Positions 54,745 through 64,000 of a stretch of DNA of 64,000 nt are shown here, in pieces. The stretch's first letter is position 1. Each line of letters opens with the position of its first letter. The notes under the pieces are model-generated. The model saw only the letters and a list, made by a program, of their open reading frames with translations. It was not told the DNA's origin and searched no databases. The stretch comes from Doris montereyensis. Its lineage: Eukaryota; Mollusca; Gastropoda; Nudibranchia; Dorididae. The stretch is taken from assembly GCA_037039925.1 (NCBI GenBank), contig JAXRKP010000161.1, positions 337,501 through 401,500 on the forward strand, read 5' to 3'. Both the position numbers and the translations under genes were made by a program.

Positions 54745-55365
54745 TTCAAGAACAGCGGTCACTTTTAATCATATTCCCAGAGTTAAGTGTCTGCTCCAAC
54801 AAACATCAGTTATTTTCAATCATATTCCCAGAGTTCAGTGTCTACTCCAACAAACATCAGTTATTTTCAATCATATTCCCAGAGTTCAGTGTCTGCTCCA
54901 ACAAACAACAGTTATTTTCAATCATATTCCCAGAGTTAAGTGTCTGCTTTAACAAACAGCAGTTATTTTCAATCATATTCCCAGAGTTAAGTGTCTGCTC
55001 CAACAAACAGCAGTTATTTTCAATCATATTCCCAGAGTTCAGTATTTGCTCCAACAAACAGCAGTTACTTTCAATTATCTTCCCAGAGTTAAGTGTCTGC
55101 TCCAACAAACAGCAGTTACTTTCAATTATCTTCCCAGAGTTAAGTGTCTGCTCCAACAAACAGCAGTTACTTTCAATTATCTTCCCAGAGTTAAGTGTCT
55201 GCTCCAACAAACAGCAGTTACTTTCAATCATATTCCCAGAATTCAGTGTCTCCTCCAACAAACATTAGTCACTTTCAATCATTTTTTCAGAGTTAAATGT
55301 TTGCTTCAACAAACAACAGTCACTTTCAAGAATATTTCCAGAGTTAAGTGTCTGCTCCAACAGTT
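54745..55365. repeat. 51-bp minisatellite, about 12 copies
   Basis: Unit TCCCAGAGTTAAGTGTCTGC then TCCAACAAACAGCAGTTATT and TTCAATCATAT. Two sub-types (ATCATATTCCC and ATTATCTTCCC) occur in blocks, showing local homogenisation. As 51 is 17 codons, frames stay open on both strands (for example 54857-55261 minus) without any sign of being a gene. Confidence 0.95.
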
Positions 55366-56146
55366 TATTTCTAACTTCTGCTTTATCTTCTTTGAACTAA
55401 AACTCAATTCCCAAATTTGGTAATGCACAAACAAAAAAAGAACTAAGCCAGTATACTGATATAGTACAGTAATAATAGTACAGTACGTTTGAACACGCGA
55501 CAGACAGACAAAGAATGCATCTTGCATTACAACAAGTCAGTATAAACATTTAGGAATGTGAAGGTTATAAGTACATTATGCTACATACAACATGACGGGA
55601 TATACTGATGACCTAAATATGTGAAACTACTGTCAGAATAAAATAAATCTTGAAACATCTGATACAAGTTCATTTATTGGACTAATCATAAACAAGTGTA
55701 TGTATGGCAAGTTGCTTTGCTGAAACTAAAAGAAGTGAAAGTGAAGTGTATTGATAAAAGTTACAAAATAAGACAATCTGATACGAAAGGCTATGTGACT
55801 TTAGCTAAAAACTATTACAGAATGTAATGCTTCTTTGGCTGAACCATGAAATGTGGTCAGATTTTTTGTTTTCATCCATGTAGCATCTATTTCATAATAA
55901 TCACCTGATCTGACAATCATGATACTAAGTTCCTCAAAAGGTATAGAGAGTGTATTCTCAGATTTGATATGTTCAGAACGCCTCAATACACATAAGAGAC
56001 TCATAATATACGAATATGGAATGCTTTCAAATACTCAAAATTAAAGCTATGGTCATATTTCAATAAGCTCAAAAGTAGTCATGTTTGAAGTTTTTATATT
56101 TTCTTGGTGACACCAAATTATGGAAAACCACTCTAATCACAGAAGA
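55366..56146. other. 3' flank of the coiled-coil gene
   Basis: No coding exon recognised. Confidence 0.4.
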
Positions 56147-56152
56147 TTTATT
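56147..56152 (-). terminator. Candidate poly(A) signal for the coiled-coil gene
   Basis: AATAAA on the minus strand (TTTATT as written), about 155 bp after the stop codon. Confidence 0.5.
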
Positions 56153-56304
56153 TCTGATTCCTTAATAAAACATATTCAATACACAGCAATGCTTGACATC
56201 TAGCTCGTGTTGGATATCTGAAACATGTCTCACTTCACTCAAAAATGTACATTTTCCAACCACAACAATGCTTCACTAGGTTTATCTTTCAGCGATATTG
56301 GTGG

Positions 56305-56526
56305 TTAGTAGTGAGGTGCAAGCCTTGGAGAGTTGACAGCAGAGCTCTGAGACATCATGGAGTGAGACAAAGTTTTCATGCTGTCAGCCAGACGTGAAAA
56401 CTCCTCCCATCTTTGGTGTTGCTGAGTGTGCTCCATGCTTTTCTGAATGTCAAGACTTTTGAACCGGGTGTCTAGATCACTAACAGATGATTTGAGGAAG
56501 AGAATCTCTCTTTCCTTGTCGTCAAT
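56305..56526 (-). CDS. Coiled-coil gene last exon
   Basis: Codes IDDKEREILFLKSSVSDLDT and onward to SSAVNSPRLAPHY; stop TAA at 56305-56307. 74 codons including stop. Confidence 0.88.
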   Translation of the reverse strand: MDDKEREILFLKSSVSDLDTRFKSLDIQKSMEHTQQHQRWEEFSRLADSMKTLSHSMMSQSSAVNSPRLAPHY

Positions 56527-59500
56527 CTGGAAGTTAAAGAGAAAGGAGTGTAAACAATTACCAAATTTGTTGAGAAGGCAGGAGCAACAAAAAGCGAAGT
56601 ATTACGTACACATTTTTCAGTCTACAACAATCTCACAAGAAGTATGATTGATCATCAAAAAGTAAAACAAACTACACCAACAGTATGATTGATCATCAAA
56701 AAGTAAAACAAACTACACCAACAGTATGATTGATCATCAAAAAGTAAAACAAACTACACACACAAAATGTCACAACTCACAAGCAATTCAAATACAGTAG
56801 TGTCTGTCCAAGAACCAGGTCCTTGGGAGACAGAAACAGCGGGATACAAGGATCTTAGGCAGACCGGGTTCTAAGGTGAACTCCGACATGCCTTGTATTT
56901 TGCTTCATTATTCATACATTATTGTGTATTGGCTCTTCCCCTTGACCTTACAATTTTGATCAGACCCCAATGGATAAGCAGTTTCTGTTCGTTATCAAGA
57001 GAATTGCCTCGTGTAGGCATTATGATGGTCTGAAATTGTGCTTGAAATGATGTTTTGAAAAATCTGCAATCTTTGCAGGAAGATAGATCTAGCATCCAGC
57101 AAAAATTGTTTAAAGTGCAATTTTCTCAAAACGTTACTTTTTAACAGTGATATGCAATCTACTTTTTTATTTATAGTCCGGTTGCCCCCAAATTTGGTAT
57201 ATAACATCAATAATGCAAAACAAAATTTGACGTAGTAGCGATTTTTGATATCACTTCAAATTTTTGCAAAAGGAATTCTTTGTGATTTAATTTGCCAAAA
57301 AATTGGAAAGGTTGCTATATGCATTTTCAAAAAATTTATAAAATAAACTGTTTAATTTATTTTAAAAAACTACTAGGTGCGACTAGATATTAAAAAGTTT
57401 GTTTATAACTGAATAAGCTTATATGAAATGAAGTTGTAGGCATTTTCGCAATGAAAATCCAAGATAGCGGCATTCCCATGGCAACCATATGATAAAAAGT
57501 AATTCTAATATTATTTTCAGCTAATTTAGATATGCCGAGTACAATGGTAGTGGTTAAAATAATCTATATCAAATAATTTTAAAAAACATGTTCAGGATAG
57601 CAAGTTTTTTAGGCGGACTGGGTTCTCAGGCGGCGAGTTCTTAGGTTGACACCACTGTAGATACTTTTGCAGAGTTCAAGTCAAAAAGTTTTGAGGGTTT
57701 TAAAATTAGCTGTAAAGATGATTAATCATAAACGCGTGGAACTCGGATCACAAAGTTTCGTCACAAACTTTACCTTCTGCTGCAGCTCAGCCACATGCTC
57801 CACAAGCAAAGTTTTGTCTTTTCTCAACTGTGCATTTTCACCCTCCATGGCTGACTGAATACCTTCCATTTCAGAGAGACGAGACTGAAAGGTGCTCATC
57901 TGAAGGTTTGACGTTCTACTGAGCGTTTCTTCATTTGTCAACTGTAAAATATCATGTATGTGTTACATTATAGTTACAATTAAATAAGAGTTGTAAATCA
58001 AAACAAACTAATCTATTGTTTATTTGTGTAAAAAAAAAAAAGTCATGAAGAATTTTTAATTCGAATTTCTGTTCAAATGAAAATGCCACATGCAAAATGT
58101 TTGTGTTAAGTAGGGCTGTGTTTACACTGTCAAATTAATCCCAATAAAACAAAGAACATGATATTCGTTGCTAAACATATGATCCATGCTAAGCTAGCAT
58201 GGATTACATAACCATTGTGTTGTAATCTTTATTTTTTTAAATCACTAACACTTATCACATGAGGGATGTGTGGAGCAGATCAGAGCATTAAAAAGTTGAT
58301 CATGCATAGGCTGCATGATTCTTGACAAGTGAGCTACAGGCAAAACTGTACACATTACATGCTGGCTCTCTCAAAATGAAGAAATTTATTTGATTGCTTT
58401 TTTCTTCATTGCCAATAATCTTATTTGCAAACTTAAACAAATTTTTGATTGAAATCAACAAAAAAATCACACGCTGATTGAGCTTTTACCTTGTGAATAA
58501 TTTGCAATAATGGATTTTCAATTGACTATGTACTGAAATACTTGTGACAAATGAAAACAGCCGTGTTGACGGACAGTAATGTGGGTATGAATTAAGTTTC
58601 CGTTGAAGGCTGTCCTACAGAACATGCCAATTTCTAGCGCATTAAATAGTGGAATGTTAAAAACATGTACATAGCTCAATCCCCCTCCCCCTTAATTTAT
58701 GTAAAATCTTACATTCACATGCACGTGTCCAAGTGCCTTATAGACTCAATTACCTGCTCTAGGTACTGTCGTGACTTTTCCTCCTCCTGGCGAAGTTGAT
58801 CCCGCAGCCGATCGTTCTCATGCACAAGGCTGCTGCCTTTGTCACGCAGGTTCACCAGTTCTGAGATGTTCTTGGAATGCCGCACATCGGTTGTGTCCCT
58901 CAGCTCTTTTTCCTTCATTGTGATGTGAACCAGTAGGAAACATCAATACAAAACACAAGGGAAACCTTTACCAAAAGTTTTGTATTATACATTGTACCCA
59001 CATGGACCCCTCAGGGAACAAGGAAGAGAGGTCACCCCGCTAGAAACCTGGAGGAGAAGCCCCGAAAAAGAGATGGAGATCCAAGGATGGACGTGGACGT
59101 GGGGGTAGATGACAAAATTGGCATCTGATCATGTTCAATGGCGATCCACTGTGTCGGCCTTATTTGCTGCCCAAGCACCATGAGGATAAGTAAGTAAGTA
59201 TGTGTGGATGTGTAAGCATGTATGTGTGTGAAAAAATAGAGAGTGAAATATTCAGAAGTCAATAATGATGCTGTAATGTACATGTTTACACGTTGATTAA
59301 GAATATGGCGCTTACTTTATGAAAGGTCTTTTTAAAATGACGATTTGCCAAAGATGAAAATATAAAGACAGAACGGGTAAGTTATATAAAAAGACAAGGT
59401 GGAGGGTACAGGTGTTTCAAAAGTAATCTAGGCAATACTTTTCAAGATCAGATATAAACTGGGAAATATGAATGCTTCAAACTTCATGTGAAGAATATCA

Positions 59501-61158
59501 CGAAATCTAAATATTTTACAGAACATACAGATATTTCAACGGAGCAAAGTTTCAATAAGTGCTTACTCACCCGATCAAGCTGCTTACTGAGCTCCGTCAT
59601 TTGTTGATTCAGATCTGCATTTTCTTTGATCAGGTTGGACATATCTTCTGATACTTTATCTCTCAAGTATCTCTCTTTCTCCACACCGAGGTCTGACTCT
59701 TTCACTTTCTGATGAAGCATGCGAATTTCATCCTAGGCAAATGAACACAGACAGTTAAAAAAGCTGGCAGTAAGGGAGGGGTGGTGGCAATAGACATATT
59801 GTTGTTTATTCATCTCTTCCTATAATTTGTTGCTTGGTTTTCAGCAATTTTAATATTTACTTTCTCATATGTATCTAGTTTAAATTGACTTTTAGATACA
59901 ACTATGGGCAAATGGTCATTCAGAGTAAACATTAAAGGACAGTTCATCCTTACATTAAACAATACTTTTTAAATAGTAATTCTAGATGGCAGGATAATGT
60001 CATTTACCCTCAAGTCCTGAGTCAATTTGTCTTGAATAGTCACAGTGCTGGCATAATATTTTTCCTCAGTTTCCCGCAATTGTGTTGAAGTGGTCAGCAG
60101 TTCAGTTCTTTTCTCTTCTAGAGCCAGTTGGGTCATATTATGCTGCTCGACTCTTTGTTCCAGCTAGTGCCACAGGATAAGAGAACAAAGGAGGAAATTT
60201 AAATGACAGGATATTTTAAAAATTAACTTATTTTATCTATAAAAGGGACCTAATCACATAAAAAAAGCAAGAGAATGTAAAAAACATATAACTATTTGAT
60301 ACATTAACAAAAAAATGAAACATTGTTTGCATTCAAATTAAACATCAATATCTTAAGTAACAAGAATGATTAAACACAATTTACACTTATACAGTATTTG
60401 TTTCTCACTACATTTTACTTCAAGGAATGCCATGATAATAATACACTGTAGCCTAGTTTATATAGAATTGATGGTAGAAATGTTTGCTCTATGCTTCAGT
60501 CTAGAAAGTAGAATTTAGGCCTTTCATAAAACAATGATGGAAAGCTTTGTGGTTGATAAGAAAAAAAACCAAGCCAAGGATTTTCTTTATGACTAATCCA
60601 AATTTAATTCAAATTGCTTTTCATGGGTCATGAACATCACACCTGTGCCTTCAGAGTGTTGATCTTCAACTCCGCATTCTTCAATGCTAAAGCACTCTTG
60701 TCTACTTCAGTCTTTGCCTCAAGCAGATGTTCATCTTTTGAAAAAATATCCCGATCAAGTCGATCTTTTTCTTTTTCATGGTCATCAGTTCATCCATCAG
60801 AAGCCTTTTATCCCTTTGACGAGACTCTGCAGTGACAACATGAAATATATCTTTCACTTTCCCTTCATTGATACCAATCTACTCCAAAGAAAAAGAGATT
60901 TTAAATTTGAATTATCAAAAGCAGCCAGAAAAATATTTAAAATGACAAAAATTGCTACAGTCAATGAATGCTTAGAGCCAAAGAGGAATGTATCAGAGAA
61001 GACATGTTTCTAGTTTGTATTTTTATGGTGGTGTTTGTGATTTAGTCAAGCTGTTCCCATAATGGTGAACAGTCTGCAAGTGTCACACCAATGTGAGCTG
61101 TATATGTCAACCGCCTCGTTCATCTGGCCTCAACATCAAAGAGTCTGATGCTCACTCA

Positions 61159-61191
<33 letters not shown>

Positions 61192-63957
61192 GTTAATTTA
61201 TATAGTGCCTTATACCAAAGTCTCAAGGCATTTTACAAACACATATATGAGCATACCACACTCACCCAAAACAATATTAAGAATGTCATAAGCATTATTA
61301 AAAAAGTTATAAAACAATTGGCTATACAGATTAGTAAGATTCGGTAGAGCCTAGCATAGATACTAGCATATGTTCTAGACAGATATAAATGTGGCATCAC
61401 CAATTTCAATGTTTGGTGTATTGCATTAAGTTAAGTAGACCACTTGACCTCCCGACGGAATAAATATCGGCCCGTTAGTCAGACTGAAGTTTTTCCAAGT
61501 GAACTCTTATGTATGATAATTAAAGAGAGCAAAAACTTTCACACGTAAAAAGCTGCCTCTAGGGTTTATTATTATTAGGCATCGGCTTTTTAGGTGGCGG
61601 CCTATATAATTGCAGCCTCTCATGTAAATCTGTAAGAATCAAGATATATAACAAATACCAAAAGCAAAGAAAGCACCCAAACCATGTATGAACAAATGCA
61701 TAAAATTATGAAGTGACAGGATATTTATGGTAAATTCGCAAAAAGCCACCAAAAAAGACACATCTTATTGTTTTCTACACATCAATGTATCACACTCAGA
61801 CAATTAATTAATATTTACCACATTCATCCTTTACACGCTCCTGAAGTTTCAGTTTTTCAGTGGTATGAATTTCAATGCTGGAATTTCTCCTCTTCAGTTC
61901 CATTTCTTGTTTGTCTATGTCATTTTGCATTTCCTAAACAATCAAAACAATCAAAATCAGTGAATGGGATAAAACTTGTTTGTCTATGTCACTTTGCATT
62001 TCCTCAATAATCAAAAAATCAGTGAACAGGATAATACTTTTGACATGGTAAATATGTTTTGAAGAAATCCTTATACCTGATTGAAATAATGTTTCTAATT
62101 AAATTCGATAACAGTATGATACAGGAGAAAGAAAAATTTAAGCTGAAAGGAAAGGTGCTTTTTACAAAAATTCTTACTCTGAGCTTAGTGAGCATCCTTT
62201 CAGCTTCATGTGTCATCTGTGGATGCATGTCTGTTGCTTTCCTTGCTTGTTCTCGACTAAAGGTGAGTTAAGTATAAAGTAATTTCTTTGTCTATTATTC
62301 TTTTCATCTAGTTCTTAATGATTCTAGTATGCATAATAGTGAGCATTTTTAAAGTGCCACTTCTCATATATATATATAAACAAGCTCTGGGCACTTCACA
62401 ATAGTTGATAATCTTTTTGATGACATGAAAACATAGAGAACATTGGATATTTATGAACATTTAATAACATCAGTCTGAGTAACTAATATGTTCTTGACTA
62501 AGCCCACGTTCACCCTTAATATATTCTGTATTTGTTCTAATAGTCTGTAAAATTTATGAAGGTTAGAAGCCTATGGTGATGACACGACCTTATGACCTTA
62601 CTTCCATCATAGTAAGATGTGACAATTTGCATAGCTGATGTATGTAACACCATTTTCACCATAAAAAAACCCCATTCTCACTGATTTATATCCACTTCAC
62701 ATCATATACTAAACACATTTGTGGCAGAATTGCAGTGTTGTAAGCTTGTAATCACGACAATACTGGTTCAAGCCCCACGGCTGGCACAGGTGGATTTTTT
62801 CATGTTGTACTCTTTGGAAAGGTATTTCATTCTACATTCCTCATTTGACTCAGGTGTGAATGAGTACCCAGCTATAAGTAGAGATAAATCTTGTCAAAGT
62901 GTTAGTACGAAAAGCTGAAGAGGCTTGTTTACTGTATGCTCCCCCGGGAGTTGAAAAGAGCTTTAAATGACTGACGGTCAAATGATGTACAGTCGGTGAG
63001 CTTGCACTTGTGTGGGGATACAGCCTATAAATCGATTTTTATCTTCATAACTCACTTTCTAATTCGTTCTTCATACAGTGTTTCTTTACTTCAATAACCC
63101 ATCACAACTTTAGAATCAATAATACAATTAACAGCCTACATCTTCTTTTAGGAGCCAGGGTTCTTTCTAAAACAATACAAAATCTCAAGTACTCTGCATC
63201 AAAAGAAATGATCGTATTAAAACCACAACGATGCCCTAAAGTTAAAAGTAACAGTCTTCAAGACAATGCAAATGTATTCTTTCAGCTAGGTGTATTTTTA
63301 CTTTGTTAACCTTCATTCCAAGAGAAAAAGAGCTTTATTTATCTATTTACTTATTTATCAATTTAATTGTTTATTTATTTTATATATATTTATTTATTTA
63401 TTTAGTAAGTTATTTATTTTCTATTTTCTATTTATTTATTCATTCAATCATTTATCTGTTTATTATTTGTGATCTATTGATTTATTTATCTATCTATTTT
63501 AAAACATATTATTTCAATATGAAACAAAAGATACAGGTAGTTGGCTTCAAGTTCCAGGAAGTATATCTGTTGTTGTAGATTTTTGATGTACTCTCCTTCA
63601 ATGTTGGCAAGCTCACCAGTACTTTTCTTCAACCTCCTGAGACAAAAAAAAAAGGTTATAGAATGACCATCAAATTTAATTGAGTTGAACTATTTCTAGA
63701 GACAATGATTTCCTTTTACTGAATTCTTAGAAGGAAAAATTGAGGAGAAAAATGTAAGAAGCACGTTTAAGTGTAAAATAAAAAAGGAAACACTAGCCAT
63801 TGAAGTGACGATCGTATAATTAAGATTATAAGCATAACAACTCACCCACTCATGCTTAGATCAGCCGTCAAACTGCTGCCTAGAGATCTTCGCAGCCCAT
63901 TAGCAACTGTATTCTTCTTCATAGCTGATTTCGGTAAGCCGTCTGATTGATAAGCAC
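56305..63957 (-). CDS. Long coiled-coil protein, 12 exons in window, 5' end beyond the window
   Basis: Twelve minus-strand exons join in phase to give about 485 residues, nearly all predicted by eye as heptad-rich helix (many Glu, Lys, Gln and Leu). The N-terminal part has a short Ser/Lys-rich head, then EGEYIKNLQQQIYFLELEAN, LREQARKATDMHPQMTHEAE and further coiled coil. The C-terminus is EEFSRLADSMKTLSHSMMSQ then SSAVNSPRLAPHY. Coiled-coil proteins of this build are often ciliary or centrosomal, but I do not recognise the family and give no symbol. One exon (60643-60826) lacks a base in an A-run; all others are open and most are phase 0 to 0. The gene converges on the PTH2 gene across a 15 kb repeat-rich gap. 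Confidence 0.85.
56641..56757. repeat. 41-bp tandem repeat, three copies
   Basis: Unit AGTATGATTGATCATCAAAA then AGTAAAACAAACTACACCAAC, nearly identical copies, in an intron of the coiled-coil gene. Confidence 0.95.
57110..57600 (+). mobile_element. ~1 kb interspersed repeat, copy 3 (3' half)
   Basis: Co-linear with about 6730-7220: TTCTCAAAACGTTACTTTTT, TTTATTTATAGTCCGG, GCCCCCAAATTTGGTATAT, TAGGTGCGACTAGATATT, AATGAAAATCCAAGATAGCG, ATGCCGAGTACAATGGTAGT. The 5' half is missing. Inside an intron of the coiled-coil gene, antisense to it. Confidence 0.85.
57774..57941 (-). CDS. Coiled-coil gene exon
   Basis: Codes LTNEETLSRTSNLQMSTFQS and onward to DKTLLVEHVAELQQK; 168 nt, phase 0 to 0; donor GTAAAG. 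Confidence 0.88.
57942..58753. other. Intron of the coiled-coil gene
   Basis: No feature recognised. Confidence 0.45.
58754..58912 (-). CDS. Coiled-coil gene exon
   Basis: Codes EKELRDTTDVRHSKNISELV then NLRDKGSSLVHENDRLRDQL and RQEEEKSRQYLEQ; 159 nt, phase 0 to 0. The acceptor AATGAAG has a poor pyrimidine tract, so the exact start is less sure. Confidence 0.83.
59030..59205 (+). mobile_element. RTE-like LINE 3' end
   Basis: The last ~90 bp match the tail of the LINE at 38340-38970 almost base for base (CAATGGCGATCCACTGTGTC then GGCCTTATTTGCTGCCCAAG) and end in an AAGTAAGTAAGT tail. The upstream ~70 bp look like the Lys/Arg-rich segment before it. Severely 5'-truncated, in an intron of the coiled-coil gene. 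Confidence 0.82.
59571..59732 (-). CDS. Coiled-coil gene exon
   Basis: Codes DEIRMLHQKVKESDLGVEKE and onward to LNQQMTELSKQLDR; 162 nt, phase 0 to 0; donor GTGAGT. Confidence 0.88.
60008..60163 (-). CDS. Coiled-coil gene exon
   Basis: Codes LEQRVEQHNMTQLALEEKRT and onward to TIQDKLTQDLR; 156 nt, phase 0 to 0; donor GTAAAT. Confidence 0.88.
60643..60826 (-). CDS. Coiled-coil gene exon (one-base frameshift)
   Basis: Reads SRQRDKRLLMDELMTMKK, then shifts; the other frame gives EKDRLDRDIFSKDEHLLEAK and KNAELKINTLKAQ. Adding one A to the first A-run after ATG joins them. 184 nt where 185 is needed for phase 1 to 0. Confidence 0.85.
60827..61818. other. Intron of the coiled-coil gene with an ATA repeat
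   Basis: Contains (ATA)n at about 61160-61190. The adjoining phrase TTTATATAGTGCCTTATAC..CTCAAGGCATTTTACA resembles an L2/CR1-type LINE tail in reverse. No exon seen. Confidence 0.5.
61819..61933 (-). CDS. Coiled-coil gene exon with partial duplicate upstream
   Basis: Codes EMQNDIDKQEMELKRRNSSI then EIHTTEKLKLQERVKDEC; phase 0 to 1. Its first ~30 bases plus acceptor are duplicated in the adjoining intron at about 61977-62020. Confidence 0.85.
61905..62035. repeat. ~65-bp tandem duplication spanning an exon-intron boundary
   Basis: TTGTTTGTCTATGTCATTTT then GCATTTCCTAAACAATCAAA and AATCAGTGAATGGGATAA repeats next door as TTGTTTGTCTATGTCACTTT then GCATTTCCTCAATAATCAAA and AATCAGTGAACAGGATAA. 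The unit covers the 5' end of an exon of the minus-strand gene plus its acceptor. Confidence 0.9.
62178..62256 (-). CDS. Coiled-coil gene exon
   Basis: Codes REQARKATDMHPQMTHEAER then MLTKLR; phase 2 to 0; donor GTAAGA. Confidence 0.85.
62257..63534. other. Intron of the coiled-coil gene with TTTA-rich low complexity
   Basis: No exon seen. 63335-63500 is a degenerate TTTA/TTTATC tract lying close to the donor of the exon at 63535. Confidence 0.55.
63535..63636 (-). CDS. Coiled-coil gene exon (EGEYIKNLQQQIYFLELEAN)
   Basis: Codes RLKKSTGELANIEGEYIKNL then QQQIYFLELEANY. Donor GTATCT; the phase (2) matches the next exon, which completes Leu. Confidence 0.85.
63846..63957 (-). CDS. Coiled-coil gene, most 5' exon in window
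   Basis: Codes AYQSDGLPKSAMKKNTVANG then LRRSLGSSLTADLSMS. The acceptor before it (TTTTAG) shows there is at least one more exon upstream, outside the window. Donor GTGAGT, phase 2. Confidence 0.8.
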
Positions 63958-64000
63958 CTAAAATATGGATATAATGATATTGTTTAAGAAAGAAGAGATA

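Noticed and set aside
54857..55423. 134- and 125-codon open frames on opposite strands
   Set aside because: Product of the 51-bp minisatellite.

Overview
This is eukaryotic, invertebrate nuclear DNA. The coding sequence is split into short exons with GT..AG introns. The DNA is AT-rich, and simple repeats, minisatellites, tRNA-derived SINEs and broken LINEs fill most of the rest. Scattered GATCTAGATCT runs, RTE- and L2/CR1-like LINEs and a repeated tRNA-headed SINE suggest a lophotrochozoan, most likely a gastropod mollusc; that placement is inference. I see no prokaryotic genes, rRNA, CRISPR array or intact viral genome.

Four conserved protein-coding genes can be reconstructed. (1) On the minus strand, 5665-24682, eleven exons encode the E2 core of mitochondrial pyruvate dehydrogenase (DLAT): targeting peptide, one lipoyl domain, E1/E3-binding domain and acetyltransferase domain. 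(2) On the plus strand, 26663-30741, three exons encode a MORN2-like MORN-repeat protein; its first exon was not found. (3) On the plus strand, 38078-41169, four exons encode a peptidyl-tRNA hydrolase 2 (PTH2) with an N-terminal UBA domain. (4) On the minus strand, 56305 to beyond 63957, twelve exons encode a long coiled-coil protein that I could not name; its 5' end is outside the window.

Layout: 1-5660 is non-coding with a LINE scrap and a SINE. 5.7-24.7 kb is DLAT, whose introns hold a ~1 kb interspersed repeat, a piggyBac-type MITE, a 32-bp minisatellite, a long GA tract and a 5'-truncated LINE. 24.7-31.2 kb is the MORN2 locus. 31.2-38 kb is intergenic, with a dead mariner-like transposon, CT and TA tracts and a duplicated ~450 bp block. 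38-41.2 kb is the PTH2 gene. 41.2-56.3 kb is a gene-free stretch between two convergent genes, packed with minisatellites and SINEs. 56.3-64 kb is the coiled-coil gene.

The most useful observation is that three of the four genes carry frameshifts, mostly at homopolymers or short tandem runs, inside otherwise conserved exons. In several cases exon-phase arithmetic shows the exact missing or extra base. Because one affected gene is a single-purpose metabolic enzyme, I read these mainly as consensus errors in the assembly rather than gene decay. I did not find a convincing new biological system here.
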